From contig NZ_FOKZ01000003.1 in NCBI RefSeq assembly GCF_900112285.1, positions 124,001 through 188,000 of the forward strand: a stretch of 64,000 nt of DNA. Direction: 5' to 3'. Under the pieces are notes generated by a model that saw only the letters and a program-made list of their open reading frames with translations, was not told where the DNA came from and searched no databases. Shown in pieces: positions 33,800 through 42,730 of the stretch. Made by a program: the position numbers and the translations under genes. The stretch's first letter is position 1; each line of letters starts with the position of its first letter. This DNA comes from Polaromonas sp. OV174 (GTDB lineage: Bacteria; Pseudomonadota; Gammaproteobacteria; Burkholderiales; Burkholderiaceae_C).

Positions 33800-35299
33800 A
33801 TGAAATCCGTCGCACTGAACAATACCCGCCTGGTCGTTGCACTGCTGGCCGCAGGTGCCATTGGCGGTGCCGGAGTCGGCGCCTTCAACGCCGCGCACAC
33901 CTCGGCCATGGCCGCATTGCTGCCGGCCACCGTGGCCAGCGCTCCGGCCACGCCCATGGCCCTGCCCGACTTCTCGCAGATCACCGAACGCTATGGCCCG
34001 GCCGTGGTCAACATCAGCGTGACCGGTACCACCAAGGTCTCCAACGACTCGTCACAAGCGCAAGGCGATGACGACGATGGCATGCCCAGCGACCCCTTCT
34101 TCGAGTTTTTCCGTCGCTTCCAGCAAGGCCAGGGTGGACCGGGCGCCGGACGTGGTGGCCAGCAGGAAATGCCCACCCGTGGCCAAGGCTCTGGCTTTAT
34201 CGTCAGCGCCGACGGCATCATCCTGACCAACGCCCACGTGGTGAAGGGTGCCAAGGAGGTCACGGTCAAGCTGACCGATCGCCGCGAGTTCCGTGCCAAG
34301 GTGCTGGGCGCCGACCCCAAGACCGATGTGGCGGTGATCAAGATTGATGCCAAAAACCTGCCGGTCGCCACTCTGGGCAAGACCAGCGAGCTCAAGGTCG
34401 GCGAATGGGTGCTGGCCATAGGGTCGCCCTTCGGTTTTGAAAACACCGTCACCGCCGGCGTGGTCAGCGCCAAGGGCCGCTCCCTGCCCGATGACAGCGC
34501 CGTGCCCTTCATACAGACCGACGTCGCCATCAACCCCGGCAACTCGGGTGGCCCGCTGTTCAACACACGCGGTGAGGTGGTGGGCATCAACTCGCAGATC
34601 TACACCCGCAGCGGCGGCTACCAGGGCGTGTCCTTTGCCATTCCCATCGACGTGGCCAACAAGATCAAAAACCAGATCGTGGCCACCGGCAAGGTCGAGC
34701 ATGCCCGGCTGGGCGTGGCCGTGCAGGAGGTCAACCAGACCTTTGCCGACTCCTTCAAGCTCGACAAGCCCGAAGGCGCACTGGTCTCGACCGTTGAAAA
34801 AGGCAGCCCGGCCGAGAAGGCCGGCTTGCAGTCCGGTGACGTGATCCGCAAGGTCAATGGCCAGGCCATCGTGTCTTCGGGCGACCTGCCGGCCATCATC
34901 GGCCTGGCCTCCCCCGGCGACAGCGTCAAGCTGGAGATCTGGCGCCAGGGTTCGGCCAAGGAGCTGACGGCGCAACTGGCCAATGCCAGCGACAAAGCGG
35001 TGGCGGTGGCAGGCAAGAGTGATGCCGCCAGCCAGGGCAAGCTGGGCCTGGCCCTGCGGCCGCTGCAGCCCGATGAGAAACAGGAAGCCGGCCTGGATGC
35101 TGGCCTGCTGGTGCAGCAAGCCAGCGGCCCGGCGGCACTGGCCGGCGTGCAGTCCGGCGACGTGCTGATTTCCATCAACGGCGTTGCGGTGAAAAACGTC
35201 GAGCAGGTACGCGCCATGGTGGCCAAGTCTGACAAGTCGGTGGCGCTGCTGATTCAGCGCGGCGACACCAAGATTTTCGTACCGGTCAATCTCGGCTGA
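33800..35299 (+). CDS. HtrA/DegP-type periplasmic serine protease (Do family)
   Basis: A 499-residue exported protease and chaperone. A signal region (1-35) is followed by a flexible Gly/Gln-rich LA loop. The trypsin-like domain has triad His146 (LTNAHVV), Asp176 (KTDVAVIKI) and Ser249 (NPGNSGGPL). Two PDZ domains follow (about 300-390 and 415-495, with GSPAEKAGLQSGDVI and ASGPAALAGVQSGDVL). It degrades misfolded envelope proteins. It lies 78 bases after the two-component kinase, with a small hairpin (33760-33775) and the ribosome site GAAGGAAG in its leader, and is a likely target of that system. It ends at an intrinsic terminator. Confidence 0.95.
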   Translation: MKSVALNNTRLVVALLAAGAIGGAGVGAFNAAHTSAMAALLPATVASAPATPMALPDFSQITERYGPAVVNISVTGTTKVSNDSSQAQGDDDDGMPSDPFFEFFRRFQQGQGGPGAGRGGQQEMPTRGQGSGFIVSADGIILTNAHVVKGAKEVTVKLTDRREFRAKVLGADPKTDVAVIKIDAKNLPVATLGKTSELKVGEWVLAIGSPFGFENTVTAGVVSAKGRSLPDDSAVPFIQTDVAINPGNSGGPLFNTRGEVVGINSQIYTRSGGYQGVSFAIPIDVANKIKNQIVATGKVEHARLGVAVQEVNQTFADSFKLDKPEGALVSTVEKGSPAEKAGLQSGDVIRKVNGQAIVSSGDLPAIIGLASPGDSVKLEIWRQGSAKELTAQLANASDKAVAVAGKSDAASQGKLGLALRPLQPDEKQEAGLDAGLLVQQASGPAALAGVQSGDVLISINGVAVKNVEQVRAMVAKSDKSVALLIQRGDTKIFVPVNLG

Positions 35300-35320
35300 C
35301 GCAGCCGGTTGCGCCAGGAC

Positions 35321-35345
35321 AAGGCGGGCCCAGGCCCGCCTTTTT
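35321..35345 (+). terminator. Intrinsic terminator of the htrA-type gene
   Basis: GGCGGGC-CCAG-GCCCGCC, a 7-bp GC stem with a 4-base loop followed by TTTTT, 21 bases after the protease stop codon. Confidence 0.85.
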
Positions 35346-35423
35346 CATGCGCTTTTCCCGCGCCTGGCCAGGCTTGCCCCCAGGAAAAATCGGCTACGCT
35401 TGCCCCTCCAACGAGGAGTAAAC

Positions 35424-38400
35424 GTGGTCCGAGTCATTTCAAAAATAGCCGCAGTCCTGCTGGCCGCAAGCGTGCTGCAGGCGCAGGCCCTGCAAATCAT
35501 CAGCGTCTCGCCGCAAGGCGAAGTGGCCCAGATCCGCCAAGTGGTGGTCAAGTTCGACAACAGCGCCGTCAACTTTGGTGACCCGAAAGCGCCCGCGCCC
35601 ATGTCGCTCAGCTGCAGCGATGCCCAAGCCACCAAGGGCAACTCCCGCTGGATCAGCGATCGCGAATGGGCCTTCGAGTTTGACACCGACCTGCCGCCCG
35701 GCGTGAGCTGCTCGCTGCAAGCAAAACCAGGCATAAAATCGCCCTCTGGCGCCCTGCTGACGGGCGCTAGCAGCTATAAATTTAATAGTGGCGGCCCCTT
35801 TATCAAAACCCTGCGTCCCAACACCTACCAGCGCATCGATGAAGAGCAGTACTTCGTGCTGCTGCTCAATGGCCCGGCCACGCTGCAAAGCATCAAGGAC
35901 AAGGTCTGGTGTTCGCTCGAAGACCTGGGCGAGCGCGTCCCGGTCAAGCTGATTGAAGGCCAGGAACGCGAGGCGCTACTCAAGTCGCTAAACGCTGACA
36001 AACTCGCGGCCAAAGACCCGCTGCGCTACGTCACCCTGGCCTGCAACCGCCGCCTGACGCCGGCCAGCAAGATGCAACTGGTCTACGGCAAAGGCGTGAG
36101 CACGCCCAGCGGCGTGCCCAACAGCGTGGAGAAACGCTTCAACTTCCAGGTCCGCGAGCCCTTCACGGCCAGCTTCAACTGCGAGCGCGAAAACGCCCAG
36201 GCCGCCTGCCTGCCGATTCGCCCCATGAGCCTGAACTTCAATGCGCCGGTGCCGCGCAAACTGGCCGAGGCGATTCGACTGAAGTCCGCCAAAGACACGC
36301 TCAAGCCGGTGTTTGACAACGACAGTGATGACGCTGACGCCGTCGTCAGCTCGCTCTCCTTCAAGCCGCTGTTTGCCGAGCAAACCCCCTACACCCTGGA
36401 GCTGCCCAAGGACTTCAAGGACGCCGCTGGCCGCAGCCTGCGCAATGCCGACAGCTTTCCGTTAAAGGTGGCGACCGGCGCCATGCCGCCACTGGCCAAG
36501 TTCGCGGCCTCGCCCTTTGGCATCGTCGAGCGCTTCGCCGAGCCCGGCAGCAAAGCCGGCGACCCGGCCCTGCTGCCCGTCACGCTGCGCAATGTGGAAA
36601 CCGAGCTGAAAGTCCAGGGACTGGCGGCTGGCCAGGTCAGCGCGCTGCAAGCCAGAAGCGATGCCGACATCATTGCCTGGTTCCGCAAGGTGCAGCGTTA
36701 CGACAACTACGAAATTTCGCGCAAAGAGGCAGCGGCCGATGTCAAAGGCCCCCTGCCCCGAGCGCTGCAAGCACAGGACAAGAACGACGTGCAGACACGC
36801 ATGGTCTCGCTGCTGAACGGCCAGGCCGGCGTCAAGACGCTGGACCTGCCCAAGCCCGTGGGCGGCGACCCGCGCCCCTTTGAAGTGGTCGGCATTCCGC
36901 TGGCGCCCGGTTTTCATGTGGTCGAGATCGCCTCGAAAAAACTCGGCACCTCCTTGCTCGACGAGCGCCACGGCGCTGGCCGGACCATGTATGTGCGCAC
37001 GTCCGCGCTGGTCACCAACCTGGGCGTGCATTTCAAACTGGGCCGTGAAAATGCGCTGGCCTGGGTCACCACGCTGGACAAGGGCGCGCCGGTGGCCGGC
37101 GCCACGGTGCGCATTTCCAGTTGCAGCGGCGAAGAATTGGCCAAGGCCACCACCAACGCCCAGGGCATCGCCAATTTCAGCGGCCTGTCATCGCAGCCGC
37201 CCCGCTGCAGCCGCGACGATTACCAGCAGGCCTACTTTGTCAGCGCACGCAGCACTGCCGCCGGAGTCGAAGACCTGGCCTTCACCTGGAGCGACTGGCA
37301 CAAGGGCATAGAGTCCTGGCGCTTCAATGTGCCGACCAGTCAGGAGCCGCAAGCCAACGAACGGGCCCATACGATTTTTGACCGCACCTTGCTCCGGGCG
37401 GGCGAAACGGTCAGCATGAAGCATCTGCTGCGCAGTGAAACCAGCCGCGGCTTTGGCCTCGCCGCCAGTACCCCCGGCACCCTGGTGATCACCCATGTGG
37501 GCAGCGGCCAGCAATACACCCAGCCCATCGTCTGGCGCAAAACCGCCTCTGGCGGACAAAGCGCCGAGAACACCTTCACCATTCCGCCCGCCGCGAAGCT
37601 GGGGGTGTACCAGGTGCAACTCGATGACAGCGACAAACGCAGCTTTACCGGTGGCCAGTTCCGGGTTGAAGAATTTCGCCTGCCGGTGCTGGAAGCCCGC
37701 ATCACCCCCACAGACAAAAAAGCGCTGATCAAGGTGACGTCCGTGCCCACGGATGTACAGATCAACTACGTGGCCGGCGGCGGCGCGGTAAATCTGCCGG
37801 TACGCGTGTCGGCGCTGGTGCGCGGCAAATATCTGAGCTACAGCGATTACGAAGACTTCAATTTCTCGCCGCCCCGCGCCAAGCGCGGTGAAAGCAGCGA
37901 AGGCGAAGAAGAAAGCGCAGCCTCGCAAGACCAGCGCGTGATTGCCGACAAGCTGCCGCTGACACTGGACCGCAATGGTGCGGGCAAGCTCAGCATCAAC
38001 GACGTGCCTGCGGCCAAGCAGCCCCAGGAGCTGCTGCTGGAAGCGACTTATGCCGACCCGAATGGCGAAGTGCAAACGATTCGCAGCGTCTCCACCTTGT
38101 GGCCGGCTGGAGTGGTCGCCGGCATCAAGACCGAGGGCTGGGTCTCGGCCAGCCAGAAAATCAAGTTCCAGGCGCTGGCGCTGGATTTGAGCGGCAAACC
38201 CGCGGCCAATGTCACGCTGGACGTCAAGGCCGTGGCCCGCATAGTCACCACCAGCCGCAAGCGCATGGTGGGCGGCTTTTACACCTACGACAACAAGACC
38301 GAAACCAAAGACCTTGGCAGCGTTTGCAGCGGCAAGAGCGATGCGCGCGGCCTGCTGCTGTGCGAGTCCACGCTCGGTGAGCCCGGCGAAGTCGAGCTGA

Positions 38401-41351
38401 TCGTCACCGCCAAGGACAAGGACGGCAACAGCATTCAGGCCGCCAGCTCGGTCTATGTCACCAAACAGGGCGAGCTCTGGTTTGGCGGCGAAAACCACGA
38501 CCGCATGGACGTGCTGCCGGAAAAGAAAAGCTACCAGCCCGGCGAGACCGCCAAATTCCAGGTACGCATGCCCTTCCGTTTTGCCACCGCTCTGGTGGCG
38601 ATAGAACGCGAAGGCATTATTGAAACCCAGGTGGTGCAGCTCAACGGCCAGGACCCCACCATCAAGCTGGAGATCAAGGACGGCTGGGGGCCCAATGTGT
38701 ATGTCAGCGTGCTGGCCTTGCGCGGCCGCCTGCGCGAAGTGCCCTGGTACAGCTTTTTCACCTGGGGCTTTAAGGCGCCGCGCGAGTGGTGGACCTCCTT
38801 CTGGTACGAAGGCCGCGAGTATGTGGCGCCCACCACGCTGGTCGATTTAAGCAAGCCCGCCTTCCGCTTTGGCCTGGCGGAAATCCGCGTCGGTACCAAG
38901 GCACATCAGCTGGATGTGAGCGTCAAGGCCGACAAGGAAAGCTACCCGGTGCGCGGCAAGGCCCAGGTCACCATCACCGTCAAACTGCCCAACGGCCAAC
39001 CCGCGGCCAACGCCGAAGTGGCGCTGGCTGCCGTCGATCAGGCGCTGCTGGAGCTGATGCCCAACGACAGCTGGAACCTGCTGGATGCCATGTTGCAGCG
39101 CCGCGCCTGGGGCGTGGAAACCTCGACCGCACAAATGGAAATCATTGGCCGCCGGCACTACGGGCGCAAGGCCGTGCCGGCCGGCGGTGGCGGCGGGCGC
39201 AGCAACACACGCGAGTTGCTGGACACCCTGCTGCTGTGGAATCCCAAGGTCATGCTGGATGCCAAGGGCCAGGCCCAGGTGACCGTGCCGCTGAATGATG
39301 CCTTGACCACCTTCAAGATCGTGGCGGTGGCAGATAGCGGCACCAGCCTCTTCGGCACCGGCCAAACGTCCATCAAGGCGACGCAGGACTTGCAAATCAT
39401 CAGCGGCCTACCGCCGCTGGTGCGCGAAGACGACCAGTTCCGCGCCCAGATCACCTTGCGCAACACCACTAAGGCGGCGATGAAGGTCGAGGTCAGCCCG
39501 CGCGCCACCCTGCTCGATTTGAAACCACAAACCGTGGACATTCCCGCCGGCGAAGCACGTGAGGTGGCCTGGATGGTTACCGCACCGGCGCAACTGGCGC
39601 TGACCCGTGCCGAAGCCATCCTCTGGGAGATCGAAGCCAAGGACACGCTGACCGGCGCACGCGACGGCCTCAAGGCGCGCCAGCGCATCATCCCCGCCGT
39701 GCCGCTGACGGTGCAACAGGCGACGCTGGTGCAGGTTGATGGCTCCTTCACCCTCGACGTGAACCCACCGGCCGATGCCCTACCCGGCCGCGGCGGCCTG
39801 AAGATGTCGCTGCAACCCAAACTGGCCGAAGGCATGGACGGCGTGCGCGACTGGTGGGCCAACTACCCGTTTGCCTGCCTGGAGCAAAAAACCAGCAAGT
39901 CTGTCGGCCTGCGCGACGGCAAGCTCTGGCAAAGCGTCATCAGCCAGATCCCGACTTACCTGGACAGCGACGGCCTGGCCAACTACTTCCCGCCGCGTGA
40001 TGGCGAGGCTTCACGCGGCAGCGATGCACTGACGGCCTATTTGCTGGCCGCCACCCATGAAGCGGCCGGCATCAACCCGGCGTTTGCCCTGCCGGATGAG
40101 GTGCGCGCCCCCATGGAGCGCGGCCTGATCGCGTTTGTTGAAGGCCGCATCCAGCGCGAGTTCTGGAGCCCGCGCAAGGATCTGGACGTGCGTAAGCTGG
40201 CCGCCATCGAAGCCTTGTCGCGTTACGGCAAGGCCCAGGGCCGCATGGTTGGCAGCATCACGGTTGCGCCGAATCAGTGGCCTACCCATGCGGTGATCGA
40301 CTGGCTGAACATCCTTAAACGGGTGGCCGATGTGCCCAAGCGCGAGGAGCGCATGGCCGAGGCCAACCAGGTCTTGCGCTCACGCCTGTCCTTCCAGGGC
40401 ACCAAGCTGGTGTTCAGCACCGAAAAAGACGACTACTGGTGGTGGCTGATGGTCAACGGCGACGTCAACACCGCACGCCTGATGCTGGCGGTGATGGACG
40501 ACCCGGCCTGGAAGGACGACATGGGCCGGCTGGCCAACGGCTTTATCGGCCGCCAGCAAAAAAGCGCCTGGCACACCACCACGGCCAACCTCTGGGGCGG
40601 CCTGGCGCTGGACAAGTTCTCGGCCAAGTTTGAAGCCACGCCGGTGGCTGGGGTGACCAAGGCCACACTCGCCGCTGCCTCGGCCAGCGTGGACTGGAGC
40701 AAGGTGGAGCGCATCAAGCCAACCGACGCAGCGGGCGCACCGAATCAGACGACCTTCTTCGGCGCGCCGGCCGCGCCAGGCAACCTGCGCAACAACAGCC
40801 TATTTTTGCCGTGGACCAGTTCAGGCAAGGAAACGCTGACGGTAACGCAACAGGGCACGGGCAAACCGTGGCTGACCTTGCAGTCGATTGCAGCGGTACA
40901 GCTGAAAGCGCCGTTCAATGCGGGCTATCAGATCAAGAAATCCATCACCCCGGTGGAGCAAGCCGTGAAAGGCATTTACACCCGCGGCGATGTGATCCGC
41001 GTCACCTTGGAAGTCAATGCCAGCGCCGACATGACCTGGGTCGCCATCACCGACCCGGTGCCCGGCGGCGCCACCATCCTGGGCAGCGGCCTGGGCCGCG
41101 ATTCGGAAATCGCCACCAGCGGCGAGAAGAAATCGGGCGCAGGCTGGCCGGCGTTTGAAGAGCGCAGCTTCGAGGCTTTCCGCAGCTATTACGAGTACCT
41201 GCCCAAGGGCGTGGTGAAGATGGAGTACACCGTGCGTCTCAACAACGTCGGCGATTTTGCGCTGCCGCCAAGCCGGGTGGAAGCGCTCTACGCACCCGAG
41301 ATGTTTGGCGAAGCGCCGAATGCGCGCATGAAGGTTGAGGCGGCGAAGTGA
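35424..41351 (+). CDS. Bacterial alpha-2-macroglobulin (YfhM-like protease trap)
   Basis: A 1975-residue periplasmic protein. A signal peptide (VRVISKIAAVLLAASVLQAQA) is followed by macroglobulin-type domains, a bait region, an alpha-2-macroglobulin domain (near DSGTSLFGTGQTSIKATQDL) and the thioester motif CLEQ at Cys1485 in YPFACLEQKTSKSVGLR. A receptor-like C-terminal beta domain ends it. The thioester cross-links attacking proteases, protecting the envelope. Unlike E. coli YfhM it lacks a lipoprotein cysteine and is about 300 residues longer. The start is GTG 35424, six bases after GAGGAG. The usual partner pbpC follows two genes later. Residues about 104-122 come from a dispersed repeat. 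Confidence 0.93.
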   Translation: MVRVISKIAAVLLAASVLQAQALQIISVSPQGEVAQIRQVVVKFDNSAVNFGDPKAPAPMSLSCSDAQATKGNSRWISDREWAFEFDTDLPPGVSCSLQAKPGIKSPSGALLTGASSYKFNSGGPFIKTLRPNTYQRIDEEQYFVLLLNGPATLQSIKDKVWCSLEDLGERVPVKLIEGQEREALLKSLNADKLAAKDPLRYVTLACNRRLTPASKMQLVYGKGVSTPSGVPNSVEKRFNFQVREPFTASFNCERENAQAACLPIRPMSLNFNAPVPRKLAEAIRLKSAKDTLKPVFDNDSDDADAVVSSLSFKPLFAEQTPYTLELPKDFKDAAGRSLRNADSFPLKVATGAMPPLAKFAASPFGIVERFAEPGSKAGDPALLPVTLRNVETELKVQGLAAGQVSALQARSDADIIAWFRKVQRYDNYEISRKEAAADVKGPLPRALQAQDKNDVQTRMVSLLNGQAGVKTLDLPKPVGGDPRPFEVVGIPLAPGFHVVEIASKKLGTSLLDERHGAGRTMYVRTSALVTNLGVHFKLGRENALAWVTTLDKGAPVAGATVRISSCSGEELAKATTNAQGIANFSGLSSQPPRCSRDDYQQAYFVSARSTAAGVEDLAFTWSDWHKGIESWRFNVPTSQEPQANERAHTIFDRTLLRAGETVSMKHLLRSETSRGFGLAASTPGTLVITHVGSGQQYTQPIVWRKTASGGQSAENTFTIPPAAKLGVYQVQLDDSDKRSFTGGQFRVEEFRLPVLEARITPTDKKALIKVTSVPTDVQINYVAGGGAVNLPVRVSALVRGKYLSYSDYEDFNFSPPRAKRGESSEGEEESAASQDQRVIADKLPLTLDRNGAGKLSINDVPAAKQPQELLLEATYADPNGEVQTIRSVSTLWPAGVVAGIKTEGWVSASQKIKFQALALDLSGKPAANVTLDVKAVARIVTTSRKRMVGGFYTYDNKTETKDLGSVCSGKSDARGLLLCESTLGEPGEVELIVTAKDKDGNSIQAASSVYVTKQGELWFGGENHDRMDVLPEKKSYQPGETAKFQVRMPFRFATALVAIEREGIIETQVVQLNGQDPTIKLEIKDGWGPNVYVSVLALRGRLREVPWYSFFTWGFKAPREWWTSFWYEGREYVAPTTLVDLSKPAFRFGLAEIRVGTKAHQLDVSVKADKESYPVRGKAQVTITVKLPNGQPAANAEVALAAVDQALLELMPNDSWNLLDAMLQRRAWGVETSTAQMEIIGRRHYGRKAVPAGGGGGRSNTRELLDTLLLWNPKVMLDAKGQAQVTVPLNDALTTFKIVAVADSGTSLFGTGQTSIKATQDLQIISGLPPLVREDDQFRAQITLRNTTKAAMKVEVSPRATLLDLKPQTVDIPAGEAREVAWMVTAPAQLALTRAEAILWEIEAKDTLTGARDGLKARQRIIPAVPLTVQQATLVQVDGSFTLDVNPPADALPGRGGLKMSLQPKLAEGMDGVRDWWANYPFACLEQKTSKSVGLRDGKLWQSVISQIPTYLDSDGLANYFPPRDGEASRGSDALTAYLLAATHEAAGINPAFALPDEVRAPMERGLIAFVEGRIQREFWSPRKDLDVRKLAAIEALSRYGKAQGRMVGSITVAPNQWPTHAVIDWLNILKRVADVPKREERMAEANQVLRSRLSFQGTKLVFSTEKDDYWWWLMVNGDVNTARLMLAVMDDPAWKDDMGRLANGFIGRQQKSAWHTTTANLWGGLALDKFSAKFEATPVAGVTKATLAAASASVDWSKVERIKPTDAAGAPNQTTFFGAPAAPGNLRNNSLFLPWTSSGKETLTVTQQGTGKPWLTLQSIAAVQLKAPFNAGYQIKKSITPVEQAVKGIYTRGDVIRVTLEVNASADMTWVAITDPVPGGATILGSGLGRDSEIATSGEKKSGAGWPAFEERSFEAFRSYYEYLPKGVVKMEYTVRLNNVGDFALPPSRVEALYAPEMFGEAPNARMKVEAAK
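35735..35790 (-). repeat. Dispersed two-hairpin repeat, copy inside the macroglobulin gene
   Basis: The minus strand reads CTATTAAATTTATAGC, TAGCGCCCG, GGGCGCCAGAGGGC, ATTTT. It is translated on the + strand as IKSPSGALLTGASSYKFNS, near the end of the first macroglobulin-like domain. Confidence 0.8.
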
Positions 41352-41364
41352 AGGCGGCCACACC

Positions 41365-41688
41365 ATGAACACCAAGCTCATAGGCCGCATCGGCCAGGTG
41401 ATCGCCGTCCTCGGCGTCGGCATGAGCATCTTCAGCGCCCAAGCCTATGGCGGGGCCATCAACTGCCGGGGCTGGAACCAGATCACCTGCTTTTTCCACG
41501 CTATCTTCTGGCTGTTCGGAAGCCAGGGGGTAGCGGCGCCGCTCCAGTGGATAGGCGTGAAGAACACGCAGGGCAAGGAAAGAGTCCTGACCCTCCTGGG
41601 CGCGACGATCAGCACGCTGGTGGTGATAGGTCTAGGCGCGACCTGGCTGTCTTTTAACCTCGCCATTCAACCCCCTGGCGCCTCATGA
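41365..41688 (+). CDS. Small two-helix membrane protein of unknown function
   Basis: A 107-residue protein that I do not recognise. Two hydrophobic segments are visible (about IGQVIAVLGVGMSIFSAQAYG and LTLLGATISTLVVIGLGATWLSFNLA). Between them lie two cysteines (NCRGWNQITCFF) and an aromatic stretch (FFHAIFWLFG). It starts 13 bases after the macroglobulin stop, with GAAGGCGG before the ATG, and ends 22 bases before the urea transporter. It is therefore probably translated as part of the macroglobulin-urea transporter-pbpC transcript. It could be an accessory subunit of either neighbour. Confidence 0.7.
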   Translation: MNTKLIGRIGQVIAVLGVGMSIFSAQAYGGAINCRGWNQITCFFHAIFWLFGSQGVAAPLQWIGVKNTQGKERVLTLLGATISTLVVIGLGATWLSFNLAIQPPGAS

Positions 41689-41710
41689 CACTTCCAACAG
41701 AAACCAGCCC

Positions 41711-42730
41711 ATGAAACCTGTTGCCTCCCCTGCTGCTTCAGCCCCGGTCCGCTGGTCCTCCACCGGCCTGGTCGTCGACGGCTCCACGCCCTGGTGCCAG
41801 CTGCTGGCCTTTGCGGATACGCTGCTGCGCGGTATCGGGCAAGTCATGCTGCAGAACAACAGCTATGCGGGTCTGATTTTTCTGGTCGGCATTTTTTACA
41901 ACGCCACGCTTTTCGGCCTGGCGGTGCTGGTCGGAACCGCTGCCAGCAGCGCAACCGCCATGCTGCTGGGCGTTGAGCGCAGCCAGCTGCGCGCCGGCTT
42001 GTTCGGCTTCAATGGTGCGCTGGTGGGCATCGCCCTGCTCTACTTCCTGGAACCCAATGCCTTGAGCTGGATTTACGTGGTGTTTGCCGCGGCGGTCAGC
42101 ACCGTGCTCATGGCGGCCCTGTTCAAACTTTTGTCCACCTGGAACATGCCGGTGCTCACCGCGCCCTTTGTCTTCACCACGCTGTGTTTTGTGCTGGCCT
42201 GCGCGCGCTTCGGGCGGCTGCAGTCGACGCAACTGCTGCCCACCGCCGGCCTGCCCAAGAACGCCAGTGTAGAGGGCGTGGTGAGCGCGGCCACCGTGGT
42301 GCAAGGGCTTTTCAACGGCGTGGCCCAGGTCTTCTTTCAGGGCAATGTGATCACCGGTGTCATCTTCACCCTGGCGTTGCTGGTCGCCTCGCGGCTGGCC
42401 TGCGCGACGGCGTTGCTGGGCTCGCTCACCGGGCTGCTGGTGGCCTGGCTCATGGGCGCCGCCGAACCGGCGATACGCTCGGGCGCCTTTGGTTTTAACT
42501 CCGTTCTCACCGCCCTGGCGCTGGGCAGCGTGTTTCTGGTGCTGGATGCGGCCTCGGCCGTTTACACCTTGCTCGCCACGGTGGCCACTGCTGTGCTATT
42601 TGCTGCCCTGTCGGCGGCACTGGAGCCGCTGGGCATGCCGGCGCTGACGCTGCCCTTTGTTCTGGTGGTGTGGGTTTTTGTCCTCGCCAGCCCCCTGTTC
42701 ACGCGGCTACGGCTGGCCGTCAATCCATGA
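41711..42730 (+). CDS. Urea transporter (UT family)
   Basis: A 339-residue channel-like transporter with the internal twofold repeat of the UT family. The pore segments QVMLQNNSYAGLIFLVGIFYN and QVFFQGNVITGVIFTLALLV begin each half. The signatures LFGFNGALVGIALLYF and AFGFNSVLTALALGSVFLV end the selectivity-filter helices. About ten membrane helices are visible. It passes urea down its gradient. No urease genes are in the window, so its purpose is uncertain. Its stop overlaps the pbpC start (42727-42730). The position between a macroglobulin and its pbpC partner is unusual. Confidence 0.92.
   Translation: MKPVASPAASAPVRWSSTGLVVDGSTPWCQLLAFADTLLRGIGQVMLQNNSYAGLIFLVGIFYNATLFGLAVLVGTAASSATAMLLGVERSQLRAGLFGFNGALVGIALLYFLEPNALSWIYVVFAAAVSTVLMAALFKLLSTWNMPVLTAPFVFTTLCFVLACARFGRLQSTQLLPTAGLPKNASVEGVVSAATVVQGLFNGVAQVFFQGNVITGVIFTLALLVASRLACATALLGSLTGLLVAWLMGAAEPAIRSGAFGFNSVLTALALGSVFLVLDAASAVYTLLATVATAVLFAALSAALEPLGMPALTLPFVLVVWVFVLASPLFTRLRLAVNP

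Noticed and set aside
37188..38498. A 436-codon minus-strand frame inside the macroglobulin gene
   Set aside because: Antisense shadow of a conserved multidomain protein; no family resemblance.
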